Below, piece after piece: positions 17,211-27,030 of a stretch of 59,784 bases of DNA; position 1 is the first letter of the stretch; the number at the start of each line of letters is the position of its first letter. The notes below the pieces were generated by a model. It saw only the letters and a list, made by a program, of their open reading frames with translations. It did no database searches and was not told where the DNA came from. The position numbers were made by a program, and so were the translations under genes. Source of the stretch: Enterobacterales bacterium (GTDB lineage: Bacteria > Pseudomonadota > Gammaproteobacteria > Enterobacterales > Enterobacteriaceae); assembly GCA_947478475.1 (NCBI GenBank), contig CANJWD010000003.1, forward strand, positions 1 through 59,784. Reading direction: 5' to 3'.

Positions 17211-18326
17211 ATGAAAAAAACAGCTATCGCACTGATAGTCGCTGGTTTTGCTGCAACGGGAGTACAGGCAGCACCACAAAATAACACCTGGTACGCAGGG
17301 GCAAAACTGGGGTGGTCTGCATATTATGATACTGATTTGACGATAGAGGGGAAGTCCGTGACGGATGCCATGAAGCTGTCACAGCGTCGCAATCAGGTCG
17401 GCGCTGGTGCATTTGTAGGTTATCAAGTCAACCCCTACATTGGTTTCGAAATGGGCTACGACTGGTTCGGGCGTATGCCTTATAAGGGTGATGAATTAGT
17501 CAACACCTCGCTGAGCGGCTCGTTCAGACTCCAGGGTATACAACTGGCAACTAAACTGAGCTACCCCATTTTACCCAGTCTGGATATTTACACCCGTCTC
17601 GGTGCGATGGCATGGCGGGCAGATGCGAAAGGTAGTGTTACATCCGGCTTCCTCACTGGTAGCTCACAGATTACTGAAATTCGCAAACACGACACCGGCG
17701 TCTCTCCGCTGGTGGCACTGGGCGTTGAATATGCCATCACTAAAAGCATCGCAACGCGTCTCGACTATCAGTGGGTGGATAATGCTGGTGATACATCCAG
17801 CGTCGGTATGCGCCCGGATAACGGCATGCTAACCTTAGGGTTATCTTACCGTTTTGGTCAGTCTGATTACACTACCTCTGCAGCAATGCCGGCCGCACCG
17901 CTGCCGCAGCCAGTGCTGGTACCGGGTGCTGAAGTCAGGCGTTTCACTCTGAACTCTGAAGTTCTGTTTGCTTTCAATAAATCGGTGCTGCGGGCTGAAG
18001 GCCATCAGGAACTTGACAGACTCTATGCTCAGCTGAACAGCATGGATCCCAAAAATAGTACTGCCATCGTTCTTGGTTTTACTGACAGTCTCGGTAGTGA
18101 CACCTACAATCAGAAACTGTCGGAAGAACGGGCCCGCAGCGTCGCTGCATACCTGGTTGCTAAAGGCATCCCGGCTGATAAAATTTCTTCCCGTGGTATG
18201 GGCAAAGCAAATCCTGTTACCGGAACGGCTTGCCATCATGTGAAGCACCGTCACGCCATGATTGAGTGCCTGGCCCCGGACCGTCGTGTGGACATTGAAA
18301 TTCACGGCACCAAAGAGGTCAGATAG
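17211..18326 (+). CDS. ompA: Outer membrane protein A
   Basis: OmpA is an eight-strand outer-membrane barrel tied to peptidoglycan by a periplasmic domain. The product is 371 residues with a signal peptide ending [19 protein letters not shown]. The barrel ends near residue 215 (LSYRFGQ). A short Pro/Ala linker ([16 protein letters not shown]) leads to the OmpA-like domain with [22 protein letters not shown], which keeps the Asp and Arg that bind diaminopimelate, and the two cysteines of the C-terminal disulfide. It is longer than the 346 residues of E. coli mainly through longer surface loops. Confidence 0.97.
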   Translation: MKKTAIALIVAGFAATGVQAAPQNNTWYAGAKLGWSAYYDTDLTIEGKSVTDAMKLSQRRNQVGAGAFVGYQVNPYIGFEMGYDWFGRMPYKGDELVNTSLSGSFRLQGIQLATKLSYPILPSLDIYTRLGAMAWRADAKGSVTSGFLTGSSQITEIRKHDTGVSPLVALGVEYAITKSIATRLDYQWVDNAGDTSSVGMRPDNGMLTLGLSYRFGQSDYTTSAAMPAAPLPQPVLVPGAEVRRFTLNSEVLFAFNKSVLRAEGHQELDRLYAQLNSMDPKNSTAIVLGFTDSLGSDTYNQKLSEERARSVAAYLVAKGIPADKISSRGMGKANPVTGTACHHVKHRHAMIECLAPDRRVDIEIHGTKEVR

Positions 18327-18352
18327 CATAAGCTGACACCCGAGCCACGCTG

Positions 18353-18412
18353 CGTTAATAGAACTACGTTAATAGAACCACGTTAATAGAACCACGTTAA
18401 TAGAACCACGTT
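18353..18412. repeat. 14-bp tandem repeat, 4.3 copies, between ompA and the matP remnant
   Basis: The unit cgttaatagaacca occurs three times exactly, is preceded by one copy with a single change, and ends with a partial copy. The copies abut without spacers. The array stands where the end of matP should be. Confidence 0.95.
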
Positions 18413-18435
18413 CTTTTCGCTACCGTCGTGTTTTC

Positions 18436-18708
18436 TTAGATAACGGCGGTTTTGAACGTGTTTTTACCACCGGGCGAGGGATCGGGGTCAACGAAATGGC
18501 GTTTGCGCCGCGCGCGGATTGTCTGCTTCATCCGATTTATGAAAGCGGTATCCCTGTGCAAATTAATCCACTCCAGTACCTTTATCGGTTCATTTTCCAG
18601 CCTGAATAATTTATCGACGGGATCCTGAGCCATGCTGTTTTCAGCATGACGGGTGATCCGTGCACCCTCACGGTATTTTTTTACCAAATACCTGACAACA
18701 CGTGCCAC
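18436..18708 (-). pseudogene. matP: MatP remnant (N-terminal domain only)
   Basis: MatP binds matS sites and condenses the chromosome terminus region. The 90-codon frame matches E. coli MatP only from about residue 16 to 83: [22 protein letters not shown] and [15 protein letters not shown]. The first 15 residues are missing; a TAA stands immediately before the GTG used as start. After RKRHF the reading frame gives about 19 unrelated residues and stops, and the ribbon-helix-helix DNA-binding domain and the coiled coil are absent. What follows is a tandem repeat array. Location between ompA and lonH is the same as in E. coli, which confirms identity. DNA binding must be lost. Confidence 0.8.
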
Positions 18709-18739
18709 TTAAGCGTCTATGCAGCCAGAATTATTCTTG

Positions 18740-18745
18740 TATAAT
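18740..18745 (+). promoter_or_regulatory. Candidate -10 element for lonH
   Basis: A perfect TATAAT lies about 40 bp before the lonH start. The -35 region (18717-18722) is poor, so this is a guess from one element. Confidence 0.35.
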
Positions 18746-18783
18746 CGCCCCTTTCCTCCTATTTAGCGGTTATACCTGATACC

Positions 18784-20541
18784 TTGACCACTCAACGACT
18801 CGAATGGCAGTCTTTACTGCCCGATATAGCGCCTTATGAAGCACTGTTTGCCTCCGCTGCCAGGCAAACGCCAGCAGACTTTGCGGCAATACAACCCCGT
18901 CTGGAAAATGGACTGGCCCTTTTTTGCCAACTTCAGCCGCGTTTACGTTTTATGCTGATCAAAGCAGAGGAACACGATGAGTACCTCAGTCTTATTTCCC
19001 GGGCAGCACAGGCACTGCAAACTCAGCCGTCAGATATTGCTGGGGGGGATTATCTGATACAGGACGAAAGTATCACCTGGCAGCCAGCACCGCACGGGAA
19101 TGGACGCTTTGCTGCCCGCTCTGGCTGTCTGTATCGTGAATGGGTGGAACCGGAGCAGCTGTTTGGTTGCGTAAGAGTGCACAGAGGTAAAATAACGCTA
19201 CAGCCAGGCCTGGTACATATCGCTAATGGAGGAATACTGATTCTCCCGGTCAGGACGCTACTGGCGCAGCCATTCATGTGGCTGCGATTAAAGCAGATGG
19301 TCATGCAAAAATGTTTCGAATGGCTGGCGCCAGATGAAAGCCGGCCGCTGCCACTGGAAATTCCTGCCATACCGCTCGCTTTGCAGCTGATTCTGGTAGG
19401 CGATCGTCTTAGCCTGGCGGATTTCCATAGTATGGAACCCATGATGGGCGAATTAGCGAGTTACGGTGAGTTTGAAACTGAGCTTCCGCTGGTCGATGAT
19501 AACAGCGTGTCATTGTGGTGCGCCTATATTAATTTATTGGTTCAGCAGCGGAAATTACCGGAGTTAGCCGCTGATGCCTGGCCGGTCTTATTAAAACAGG
19601 CGATGCGTTATAGCGGTGATCAGGGAAATTTACCACTCTGTCCGCGGTGGATTATTGGGCAGTTATCAGAAGCTGCCTTTTATGCCGGGAACAATCTTAT
19701 TACTGCTAACGCACTGGAGGTCGCCTCAGAGAGCCGTGACTGGCGCCATGGCTATCTTGCCGAACGTATGCAGGATGAAATGGAACAGGGCCAGGTGTTG
19801 ATAGAAACCGAAGGCAGTGTTGTTGGCCAGATTAACGGCCTGTCAGTGCTTGAATATCCAGGCCATCCTCAGGCATTTGGCGAACCAATACGAATTAGTT
19901 GTGCCGTTCACCCTGGCGACGGAGAGTTTATCGATGTCGAACGCAAAGCCGAGCTGGCAGGCAATATTCATGCAAAAGGCATGATGATTATGCAGGCATT
20001 TTTACTTTCTGAATTACAACTTGAACAGCAACAACCTTTTTCTGCCTCTGTCGTTTTTGAACAGTCTTATGGTGCCATCGACGGTGACAGTGCATCACTG
20101 GCAGAACTTTGCGTACTCATCAGTGCGCTCTCCCTGCAACCCATCAGGCAGCACATTGCCGTTACCGGTTCAGTCGATCAATTTGGTAATGTGCAGCCCG
20201 TAGGTGGCCTGAATGAGAAGATAGAGGGTTTTTTTAAAGTGTGTCAGCGTCGTGGTTTAACCGGTACGCAAGGCGTGATTCTGCCTGGCACCAACGTACG
20301 CCACCTCTGCCTGCACCAGGCTGTCGTTCAGGCCGTTCAAAACAATCAGTTCCATCTGTGGGCAGTTGACAACGTTGCAGAAGCTCTGCCACTGCTGACT
20401 GGCCTGATATGGGCTGACGAACAGCAACCCTTTTGTTTGCTGGGTATCATTCAGGAGCGTATCACGCATGCCAATACGCAGGGAAAACGTCGGGCATCCT
20501 GGCCCTTATGCTGGTGGCTAAACTGGTTCCGTCAGCGCTGA
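18784..20541 (+). CDS. lonH: Lon-like protease homolog LonH (YcbZ)
   Basis: A Lon-family (S16) protein without a working AAA+ ATPase module, as in E. coli YcbZ. The product is 585 residues from a TTG start, matching YcbZ throughout, including the N-terminal region ending [13 protein letters not shown]. The protease domain has GDSAS with Ser436 and NEKIEGF with Lys479. The 43-residue spacing is that of the Lon Ser-Lys dyad. No better ATG is available near the family N-terminus, so TTG at 18784 is used. It is upstream of fabA in the same direction, as in E. coli. Confidence 0.94.
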   Translation: MTTQRLEWQSLLPDIAPYEALFASAARQTPADFAAIQPRLENGLALFCQLQPRLRFMLIKAEEHDEYLSLISRAAQALQTQPSDIAGGDYLIQDESITWQPAPHGNGRFAARSGCLYREWVEPEQLFGCVRVHRGKITLQPGLVHIANGGILILPVRTLLAQPFMWLRLKQMVMQKCFEWLAPDESRPLPLEIPAIPLALQLILVGDRLSLADFHSMEPMMGELASYGEFETELPLVDDNSVSLWCAYINLLVQQRKLPELAADAWPVLLKQAMRYSGDQGNLPLCPRWIIGQLSEAAFYAGNNLITANALEVASESRDWRHGYLAERMQDEMEQGQVLIETEGSVVGQINGLSVLEYPGHPQAFGEPIRISCAVHPGDGEFIDVERKAELAGNIHAKGMMIMQAFLLSELQLEQQQPFSASVVFEQSYGAIDGDSASLAELCVLISALSLQPIRQHIAVTGSVDQFGNVQPVGGLNEKIEGFFKVCQRRGLTGTQGVILPGTNVRHLCLHQAVVQAVQNNQFHLWAVDNVAEALPLLTGLIWADEQQPFCLLGIIQERITHANTQGKRRASWPLCWWLNWFRQR

Positions 20542-20608
20542 CAAACCGACTTATGCCATGTGTAACCATGGCTACTCTTCTCTAAATACAACAAGGTTTT
20601 CTGACAAC

Positions 20609-21127
20609 ATGACAGAGAAACGCACATCCTATACAAAAACAGATCTTGAAGCTTCGGGACGCGGTGAACTATTCAGCGCTGGCGGACCGCCGTTGCCAAC
20701 AGGGAATATGTTGATGATGGACAGAATCATTGAAATGACCGAAAACGGTGGTAGCTGGAATAAAGGCTATGTGGAAGCTGAACTGGATATCAGCCCGGAT
20801 CTGTGGTTTTTTAACTGTCATTTTATCGGCGATCCGGTCATGCCAGGTTGTCTGGGTCTTGATGCCATGTGGCAACTGGTGGGATTTTACCTTGGCTGGC
20901 TCGGTGGTAAGGGTAAAGGTCGTGCCCTTGGCGTGGGTGAAGTCAAATTTACCGGCCAGGTTTTACCTGCATCCCGTAAAGTCACCTACTGCATCCATTT
21001 TAAACGCATTATCAATCGTAATTTGGTGATGGGCATCGCCGACGGTGAAGTATCAGTGGATGGCCAGTTGATCTACATAGCACGCGATCTTAAGGTCGGT
21101 TTGTTTAAGGACACTAATAGTTTTTAA
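20609..21127 (+). CDS. fabA: 3-hydroxydecanoyl-ACP dehydratase/isomerase
   Basis: FabA dehydrates 3-hydroxydecanoyl-ACP and isomerises the product, starting unsaturated fatty acid synthesis. From ATG at 20609 the product has 172 residues, the E. coli length. It has His71 in [13 protein letters not shown] and Asp85 in [16 protein letters not shown]. The frame opens at 20558 but family length supports the later start. I looked for FadR and FabR operators upstream and could not recognise them. The stop codon lies inside a 21-bp duplication. Confidence 0.98.
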   Translation: MTEKRTSYTKTDLEASGRGELFSAGGPPLPTGNMLMMDRIIEMTENGGSWNKGYVEAELDISPDLWFFNCHFIGDPVMPGCLGLDAMWQLVGFYLGWLGGKGKGRALGVGEVKFTGQVLPASRKVTYCIHFKRIINRNLVMGIADGEVSVDGQLIYIARDLKVGLFKDTNSF

Positions 21128-21156
21128 CTTGTTAATAATAGTTTTTAACTTGTTAA
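21115..21156. repeat. Perfect 21-bp tandem duplication across the fabA stop codon
   Basis: The 21-base unit beginning taatagtttttaacttgtta is present twice without change. The first copy contains the last codons and stop codon of fabA. Confidence 0.95.
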
Positions 21157-21266
21157 CAGAAAAATTGCTGGTATCGGGAACGATCCCCCGTACCGAATAC
21201 ACCTTATACTTTGCGCATATTTTACGCACATTTTGCACACGGACCCCTGATATTAGGCGTTAATCG

Positions 21267-22271
21267 CTACTGTGGAGCTGTTGTGCTGGCACGGGCGGCG
21301 GTGCTTATCCAGCCATCAAAAGTCGCCTGGTGTGCCTTAATCCAGCCGGCAACATGGCGCCGGATGTCTTCTTCTGATGCTTTGCCCCTGTGCATGCGCA
21401 TATTTTGGGCATTAATATCCGCAATGGGCAGTTGCATAATTGCAAACAATTTTGCCGCAGCAGGGTTAGCGTGTGCCCATTTTCTGTTGGCAACAATGCG
21501 CTGGTTACTGACCGGAAAACCGTAGTTAGCCCCACTAGCCAATTCTGTATTGATGGCCTTATCTGGCATAGCCGAAAAGGGAACCTGCAACCAAACCACA
21601 TCACGGCCTGGCACCAGTACATTACTGACCCAGTAAGGAGTCCAGGTGTAATACAGGATGGGCTTGCCCGCTTTATAGCGGGCGATAGTATCAGCAATCA
21701 TCGCTGTATAGTGACCCTGGTTTTGCTTCAGCGTAGTACTCAGACCATAGGAGCGAATTTGATGGTTGATGGTTCCACTACAGCTCCAGCCAAGATTACA
21801 ACCAGTCAAATCAGCTTTTCCGTCATTATTGGTATCAAAAAGCCGGGCAATTGTAAGGTCTTTTAGCTGGTCAATATGTGTAATATGATATTTTTCGGCG
21901 GTTTTCTTATCGATCAGGTAACCCTGAGTTGTACCCTCCACATATTTTCCCTGACGATAAAATTTAACATCACCCCCGGCCCTGTTATATTGATCTTCGT
22001 AGATGTCCCAGTTAACCGCCAGAAACGTGGCATCTCCCGCAGCAATCGAGGTATACGCCACGCTGTAATCCACCTCCTGGACTGGTAATACAGTGTAACC
22101 CAGTGCTTCCAGTGCCCGGTTAACTAGCAGGGTCTGAAACGTTTCCTCCGCAAGGGTGCTTTGTATTGGCTGCACCTTAATACCCAAACCAGGCAGTGGC
22201 ACTGCGTGCAATGAGCTGATAAAGCTGATAAACAGAGCAAGGCCGAAGATGAGAATCGCTGTAATACGCAC
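21267..22271 (-). CDS. proX: Glycine betaine/proline betaine periplasmic binding protein
   Basis: ProX captures glycine betaine and proline betaine in the periplasm for ProVW. The product is 334 residues with a signal peptide ([23 protein letters not shown]). It keeps the aromatic ligand-binding residues in [12 protein letters not shown] and [11 protein letters not shown], and the cysteine pair in CNLGWSC. It is the third gene of proVWX, 13 bp after proW. The whole operon runs towards fabA. Confidence 0.96.
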   Translation of the reverse strand: MRITAILIFGLALFISFISSLHAVPLPGLGIKVQPIQSTLAEETFQTLLVNRALEALGYTVLPVQEVDYSVAYTSIAAGDATFLAVNWDIYEDQYNRAGGDVKFYRQGKYVEGTTQGYLIDKKTAEKYHITHIDQLKDLTIARLFDTNNDGKADLTGCNLGWSCSGTINHQIRSYGLSTTLKQNQGHYTAMIADTIARYKAGKPILYYTWTPYWVSNVLVPGRDVVWLQVPFSAMPDKAINTELASGANYGFPVSNQRIVANRKWAHANPAAAKLFAIMQLPIADINAQNMRMHRGKASEEDIRRHVAGWIKAHQATFDGWISTAARASTTAPQ

Positions 22272-22284
22272 AGAAAGATCACTC

Positions 22285-23418
22285 CTAATTTGCTTTAATG
22301 AACAGACTGTTTGCTTTAATAAATAGCCTGGTCACTAAACCGACAGGGCCGGTAACGTACCAGGCTGCACCCCTGCTACGGCGTTCAACTCCCAAAGACT
22401 GGGTCAGGCGGTCGAGAATAATCGCCAGTATCACAATAGCCACCCCGCCAACCGAAGCCAGCCCCATATCCAGGCGGCCAATACCGCGTAACACCATCTG
22501 ACCCAGCCCTCCCACCGCAATCATGGATGCGATAACTACCATCGACAGTGCCAGCATCAGTGTCTGATTTATTCCAGCCATGATGGTGGGTGTTGCCAGT
22601 GGTAACTGAACTTTGAACAGCAATTGTTGCGGGCTGGCGCCAAAGGCTTCTGCGGCTTCGATCAGATCGGCAGGTACCTGTTTGATGCCTAACAGGGTCA
22701 GACGGACCAGAGGCGGGAGTGCAAAAATAGTAGTCACGATGACACCCGGTACGTTGCCAATCCCAAACAGCATAACGATAGGAATGAGATAAACAAACGC
22801 CGGAGTGGTCTGCATAGCGTCCAGTAACGGGCGAATAATTTTAGAGGCTTTATCGCTACTCGCCAGCCAGATACCCAGTGGCAACCCGATCAGGACACAA
22901 AAGAACAGGGAAGTCATCACTAACGCCAGGGTGACCATAGCCTGAGCCCAGGCACCTATTGCACCGACGATGATTAACGCCACTAGAGTAACCATACCCA
23001 TAGTAGGGCTGCATAACTGCCAGGCTACCAGTGCAAAAACCAGTATTGCGACCGGCGCTGGCATACCGGACAAAAACTGCTGAAAACCGTTAAAAATGAC
23101 ATCTACCGGCACAGCTACCCCCTGAAACAGCGGACGACAATGCAACACCAGCCAGTCCGTGCCACCAGTAACCCAGGTGTCCAGTGGGATCCAGCGATTG
23201 TTAAAGGGTTCCATCCAGTTGAAAGGTGCCTGCTCAACCGGTGTATCACTCAGCCAGTCACCTTCCTGAACGACCTGATTTGTTATTTCAGACGGGCCAG
23301 CCCACGGATCTGCCGGAACGACAGCGTCTGCAGAATCAGAAATTTCTGGCGGACTTTCTTTAGCCGCATTGACAGCCTCATTGACAGCCGCATTGACCAG
23401 ATAGGCTTTACTGTTCAT
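22285..23418 (-). CDS. proW: Glycine betaine/proline betaine ABC transporter permease
   Basis: The inner-membrane permease of the osmoprotectant transporter ProU. The product is 377 residues, longer than the E. coli protein (354). A long acidic N-terminal tail comes before the hydrophobic core, which carries the coupling motif [20 protein letters not shown]. Both ends are extended by short duplications: [10 protein letters not shown] near the start and LFIKAN repeated twice at the very end. It overlaps proV by 11 bp. Confidence 0.96.
   Translation of the reverse strand: MNSKAYLVNAAVNEAVNAAKESPPEISDSADAVVPADPWAGPSEITNQVVQEGDWLSDTPVEQAPFNWMEPFNNRWIPLDTWVTGGTDWLVLHCRPLFQGVAVPVDVIFNGFQQFLSGMPAPVAILVFALVAWQLCSPTMGMVTLVALIIVGAIGAWAQAMVTLALVMTSLFFCVLIGLPLGIWLASSDKASKIIRPLLDAMQTTPAFVYLIPIVMLFGIGNVPGVIVTTIFALPPLVRLTLLGIKQVPADLIEAAEAFGASPQQLLFKVQLPLATPTIMAGINQTLMLALSMVVIASMIAVGGLGQMVLRGIGRLDMGLASVGGVAIVILAIILDRLTQSLGVERRSRGAAWYVTGPVGLVTRLFIKANSLFIKAN
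22289..22330. repeat. 21-bp tandem duplication at the 3' end of proW
   Basis: The segment tttgctttaat recurs with a period of 21 bases and encodes LFIKAN twice in frame at the C-terminus of ProW. Confidence 0.8.
23363..23398. repeat. 12-bp tandem repeat at the 5' end of proW
   Basis: Three 12-base units (gccgcattgaca, gcctcattgaca, gccgcattgacc) encode the N-terminal [12 protein letters not shown] of ProW in frame. Confidence 0.85.
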
Positions 23419-24613
23419 TCACCACCCCTCCTCTGTCCAGCGCCCGCAGCAGAACCGCTCTGGAAATTATCCCGATATAACTGTTATTGTCACCGACGAC
23501 AGGGATCGCACAGGGCGCCTGAGCAACCAGTGACATCAGTTCATTAAGTGGCGTGGTCGCAGAAACTGGCATGGGATCAGGCAGTAATGCACCATCCAGT
23601 GATTGTTTTTCATACAGGGCTTTTTTCAGTGACTCTACCGAGACCACGCCAATAAATCTATGCCCCTGTTCCACCACATAACCATAGTCACGATCATTGT
23701 CCTGAAGCAGCTGTAACGCTGAACGCGGGCCAAAGCCGGGAGTTTTACGTATCAGGGTGGCCGGACTACGACGGGCGATATCTTTAGCACAAAACACCTG
23801 GCTGATATCAACACCACGAAAAAAGCTGTGTACATAGTTACTGGCAGGATTATTGAGTATTTCATCCGGCGTGCCCACCTGAATAATTTCTCCCGCCTGC
23901 ATAATGGCGATACGGTCAGCAAGACGCATCGCTTCATCCAGGTCGTGTGAAATAAATACAATCGTTCTTTGCTGGTAAGCCTGTAACTTAATTAATTCAT
24001 CCTGCATCTCCGCTCGGGTTAAGGGATCAAGTGCAGAAAAGGCTTCATCCATCAATAAAATGGCGGGATTATTTGCCAGAGCACGCGCCAGGCCTACGCG
24101 CTGACGCATACCACCTGATAACTCATCCGGATAAGAAGAAGCATAACCATCCAGATTCACCTGATGCAGCGCCTCCCGTGCCCTGGCATGACGTTCATGT
24201 AATGGGACACCGGCTAACGCCATAGCAAAAGCGGTATTGTCCAGTACGTTTAAATGGGGCATCAAGGCAAATGACTGAAATACCATGCCCATAGTGTTGC
24301 GACGGATAATCCGCAGCTCTTTATCTGACAGAGTTGCGATATTTCTGCCCTCTATCAATACCTGACCTTTGGTGGGCATTATCAGACGATTGAGAAGGCG
24401 TACCAGAGTAGATTTCCCGGAACCGGATAACCCCACGATAACAAATATCTCGCCCTCTTCAATCGCCAGACTGGCGTCTTTTACGCCAATGGACAACCCC
24501 GTTTTCTTAAAAAGTTCCTCCCTGTTCATCCCGGAATTCGGTAGCCTGAAGGCGCGCTCCGGGCATTCACCAAATATTTTGCATACGTTTTTCACTTCCA
24601 GTCTTATTGCCAC
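23408..24613 (-). CDS. proV: Glycine betaine/proline betaine ABC transporter ATPase
   Basis: The ATPase that drives ProU transport. From GTG at 24613 the product has 401 residues (400 in E. coli) and begins with the family sequence [15 protein letters not shown]. It has Walker [10 protein letters not shown], signature [15 protein letters not shown], Walker [14 protein letters not shown], and two C-terminal CBS domains that sense ionic strength. The frame is open to 24715 without support. AGGAG lies 11 bases before the GTG, a rather long spacing. Confidence 0.96.
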   Translation of the reverse strand: MAIRLEVKNVCKIFGECPERAFRLPNSGMNREELFKKTGLSIGVKDASLAIEEGEIFVIVGLSGSGKSTLVRLLNRLIMPTKGQVLIEGRNIATLSDKELRIIRRNTMGMVFQSFALMPHLNVLDNTAFAMALAGVPLHERHARAREALHQVNLDGYASSYPDELSGGMRQRVGLARALANNPAILLMDEAFSALDPLTRAEMQDELIKLQAYQQRTIVFISHDLDEAMRLADRIAIMQAGEIIQVGTPDEILNNPASNYVHSFFRGVDISQVFCAKDIARRSPATLIRKTPGFGPRSALQLLQDNDRDYGYVVEQGHRFIGVVSVESLKKALYEKQSLDGALLPDPMPVSATTPLNELMSLVAQAPCAIPVVGDNNSYIGIISRAVLLRALDRGGVVNEQ

Positions 24614-24823
24614 AGCAGCCAGTTCTCCTACGGAATAATTTGAAATTGTCAATACTCTTCCGATAAAAAATAATGCTGTACGTAGCATAACACACTGAAT
24701 ATCTGAGACAACCATTTAAATTATAATGATATTATATAATAAAAATAGCTTATTTAAGCAAATGACACAGTGAAAATAACACAGCTGTATCCGATAAATA
24801 ACAGAGTGATCCATAATAAAAAC
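24614..24823 (-). promoter_or_regulatory. AT-rich proVWX promoter region
   Basis: The gap between proV and pqiC is strongly AT-rich (24700-24780). On the minus strand TTGCTT is followed 17 bases later by TATATAATATCATTATAAT, a plausible promoter. Such AT-rich DNA before proU is bound by H-NS in E. coli; that is by analogy only. No rmf gene is present here. Confidence 0.4.
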
Positions 24824-25375
24824 TTAAAGCTTTTTAATGCGGGCCGCCATCATTTGTGCCTGTTGTTGCCATCCCCTGGACAGAGTACGGACTAACGCAT
24901 CATAACCCTCTTCCTGTTGCTGCAATTCGAGATTAAAGTCCTGCTGAAGCAGCTGATTTTGGTGCTTAAGCCACCATACGCCGCGAATAATGACTCTGCC
25001 ATCATAACGGCCGTGGAAAGCGTTCAGTGTCACATTCAGAACATCCGGGTCATCGCCGACAGGAAGAGAGCTAACCAGCCAGCCCGGCATTGCACCACTG
25101 AGGCTGCTGATTAGCGCCCGGTACAACTGGCGCTCTAATGGACTTGCCCACAAATGATCACTGGCCATCGCATATTTTACATCTGTCAGTTGGTAGACCA
25201 GCCCCGCTGAAGAAAGGTAATCAGCGACAGTAACTTGCTCCAGCCACAGAGTGCGCATGCTACGGCTGGAGTCAGGTATCCGAACGTCAGGATTAGGTAA
25301 CTGGTAATAAGTTTTTTGTTCTGTGCTACAGCCAGACAGCATCAGCATCATGACAATCAGGATCCGCTTCATCAT
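24824..25375 (-). CDS. pqiC: Lipoprotein PqiC (YmbA)
   Basis: An outer-membrane lipoprotein that works with PqiA and PqiB in lipid movement across the periplasm. The product is 183 residues with a lipoprotein signal ending LMLSGC. It has the family segments YYQLPNP, WLEQVTVADYLSSAGLVYQ and DHLWASPLERQLYRAL. It starts 4 bp inside the end of pqiB (ATGA overlap). Confidence 0.95.
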   Translation of the reverse strand: MMKRILIVMMLMLSGCSTEQKTYYQLPNPDVRIPDSSRSMRTLWLEQVTVADYLSSAGLVYQLTDVKYAMASDHLWASPLERQLYRALISSLSGAMPGWLVSSLPVGDDPDVLNVTLNAFHGRYDGRVIIRGVWWLKHQNQLLQQDFNLELQQQEEGYDALVRTLSRGWQQQAQMMAARIKKL

Positions 25376-27030
25376 TTTTGCGCACTCTTTTGTGCACTCG
25401 TCGGATGAGGATCTGCGCTGTCCGCCGCTCCAAATACCAGTGCATTGCTCTTTTTGTTCAGCGTGCGCAGCAGGGGTTGTAATTCGCTCAGTGCCCGATC
25501 CAGGCGCTGCATATCGCTTAGCACAGCATTATACAGCGGGGCACCAGGCTGAAAACCCTGCAGGCTACGATTCAGTTGCTGCACTGTATTTTGTAGTTCT
25601 TTTGGTAAGGCTTGCATCGCATTATCTGACATTAATGCGTTCAGTGACACCAACATTTTCTGCGATTCGTGCAGGGTTTTCCGGCTTTCTGACAGTGTTT
25701 TTGTCATCTCTCTGGCCATTAATTCCAGGGGAAGATTGTTGAATTTATCCAGTGACTGCAGCAGTTTTTGTTGAATTTGTGCCAGTCCACCACTGATCGT
25801 TGGTAATACAGGATATCCTGCTACCTCCTGCTTGTCTTCCCAGACCGGGAGATCAGGATAAAAATCGAGATCAACAAACAGTGACCCTGTCAGTAAATTG
25901 GCAGGTTTGAGTGATGCACGCAGCCCCTGCTGCGTGCTTTGCCCAAAAGTGCGCTGAAAATTAAAATCCACCCCTAATTCAGCCGCTAAGCGCCCTGGTT
26001 CTATGTGCACCAGCACCGGAATGCGGTAATCATCGCTGATATTTTGCTGCAATGCTTTGCTATAAAACGGTACTTTTGCCACTGTCCCCATGCGGATACC
26101 TCTAAATTCAACGGGGGCTCCGGGCTGTAAACCACGGACTGAATCCGAAAAAAACAACAAATATCCGATATGCTCGGTGTACAGCGAATTTTGGATGCTG
26201 CGTTGATCGTCAAATAATTTATAGCTGGCCCTGTCTGGTGCCTGCCGGCCCGCTTCCCAGCCGGCAGGCACATCGAAACTGACACCGCCACCGAACAGCG
26301 TTGCCACTGAGGCCATTTCTACCCGTATACCTTGTGCCGACATATCAAGCGCGATACCGCTGTTTTTCCAGAAGCGGACATTGCTGGTTATCAGAGCGTC
26401 GAAAGGCGCGCGAATGAATAACTGATAGCGCATCAGCCGTTCTCTGGCATCAAAAGTAGCGGTTTCTACTGAGCCGACAGAATAGCCACGGAACAGCACC
26501 GGATCACCCGGAGTCAGCTGGCCCGCCTGCTCACTCTCCAGCGCAACCCGGATACCTAAAGCGTCCGGTGATGCTAAAGGAGGGGTGTCCAGTAATGTAT
26601 ACTCGCTCTGTTCTTCACCTTTCGATCCTGGCTGTAATTCGATGAAAACCCCTGACAGTAATGTTCCTAAACCGGTGATCCCTTCCCGTCCAATTTGTGG
26701 TTTAACTACCCAGAATACTGAATCCTTGCGCAACAACCCATCCATGTCTGCATGCAGCCGGGCCTTAATGATGACTTTATTTAAATTTGCACTCAGGGTC
26801 ACCGTTTCCACTGTACCCACGTCAACACTGCGGCTTTTAATATGTGTTTTACCCGCCTCGATCCCCTCGGCGCTAAAAGTAATCAGTGTCACTTCAGGGC
26901 CCTGATGGCTAAAATGATAAAAAAGTATCCACGCGCCGATCAGTGCGGTCACAATGGGAACAATCCATACTGGCGACCAGCGTTTAATTTTTTCAATATC
27001 CGCCAGACCGTTCTCCTGGCTCTCATCCAT
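25372..27030 (-). CDS. pqiB: MCE-domain protein PqiB
   Basis: PqiB forms a hexameric needle of stacked MCE domains and a coiled coil that bridges inner and outer membranes. From ATG at 27030 the product has 552 residues (546 in E. coli). An inner-membrane helix (WIVPIVTALIGAWILFYHF) is followed by three MCE domains, each opening with a GPEVTL- or PVLFRG-like strand, and a C-terminal coiled coil (LQNTVQQLNRSLQGFQPG). A TTG one codon earlier has slightly better spacing to AAGGA. It overlaps the end of pqiA by 8 bp. The last residues (SAQKSAQK) come from a 12-bp duplication. Confidence 0.95.
   Translation of the reverse strand: MDESQENGLADIEKIKRWSPVWIVPIVTALIGAWILFYHFSHQGPEVTLITFSAEGIEAGKTHIKSRSVDVGTVETVTLSANLNKVIIKARLHADMDGLLRKDSVFWVVKPQIGREGITGLGTLLSGVFIELQPGSKGEEQSEYTLLDTPPLASPDALGIRVALESEQAGQLTPGDPVLFRGYSVGSVETATFDARERLMRYQLFIRAPFDALITSNVRFWKNSGIALDMSAQGIRVEMASVATLFGGGVSFDVPAGWEAGRQAPDRASYKLFDDQRSIQNSLYTEHIGYLLFFSDSVRGLQPGAPVEFRGIRMGTVAKVPFYSKALQQNISDDYRIPVLVHIEPGRLAAELGVDFNFQRTFGQSTQQGLRASLKPANLLTGSLFVDLDFYPDLPVWEDKQEVAGYPVLPTISGGLAQIQQKLLQSLDKFNNLPLELMAREMTKTLSESRKTLHESQKMLVSLNALMSDNAMQALPKELQNTVQQLNRSLQGFQPGAPLYNAVLSDMQRLDRALSELQPLLRTLNKKSNALVFGAADSADPHPTSAQKSAQK

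Noticed and set aside
18353-18412. Regular repeats that might be a CRISPR array
   Set aside because: The 14-bp units abut without spacers and no cas gene is near.
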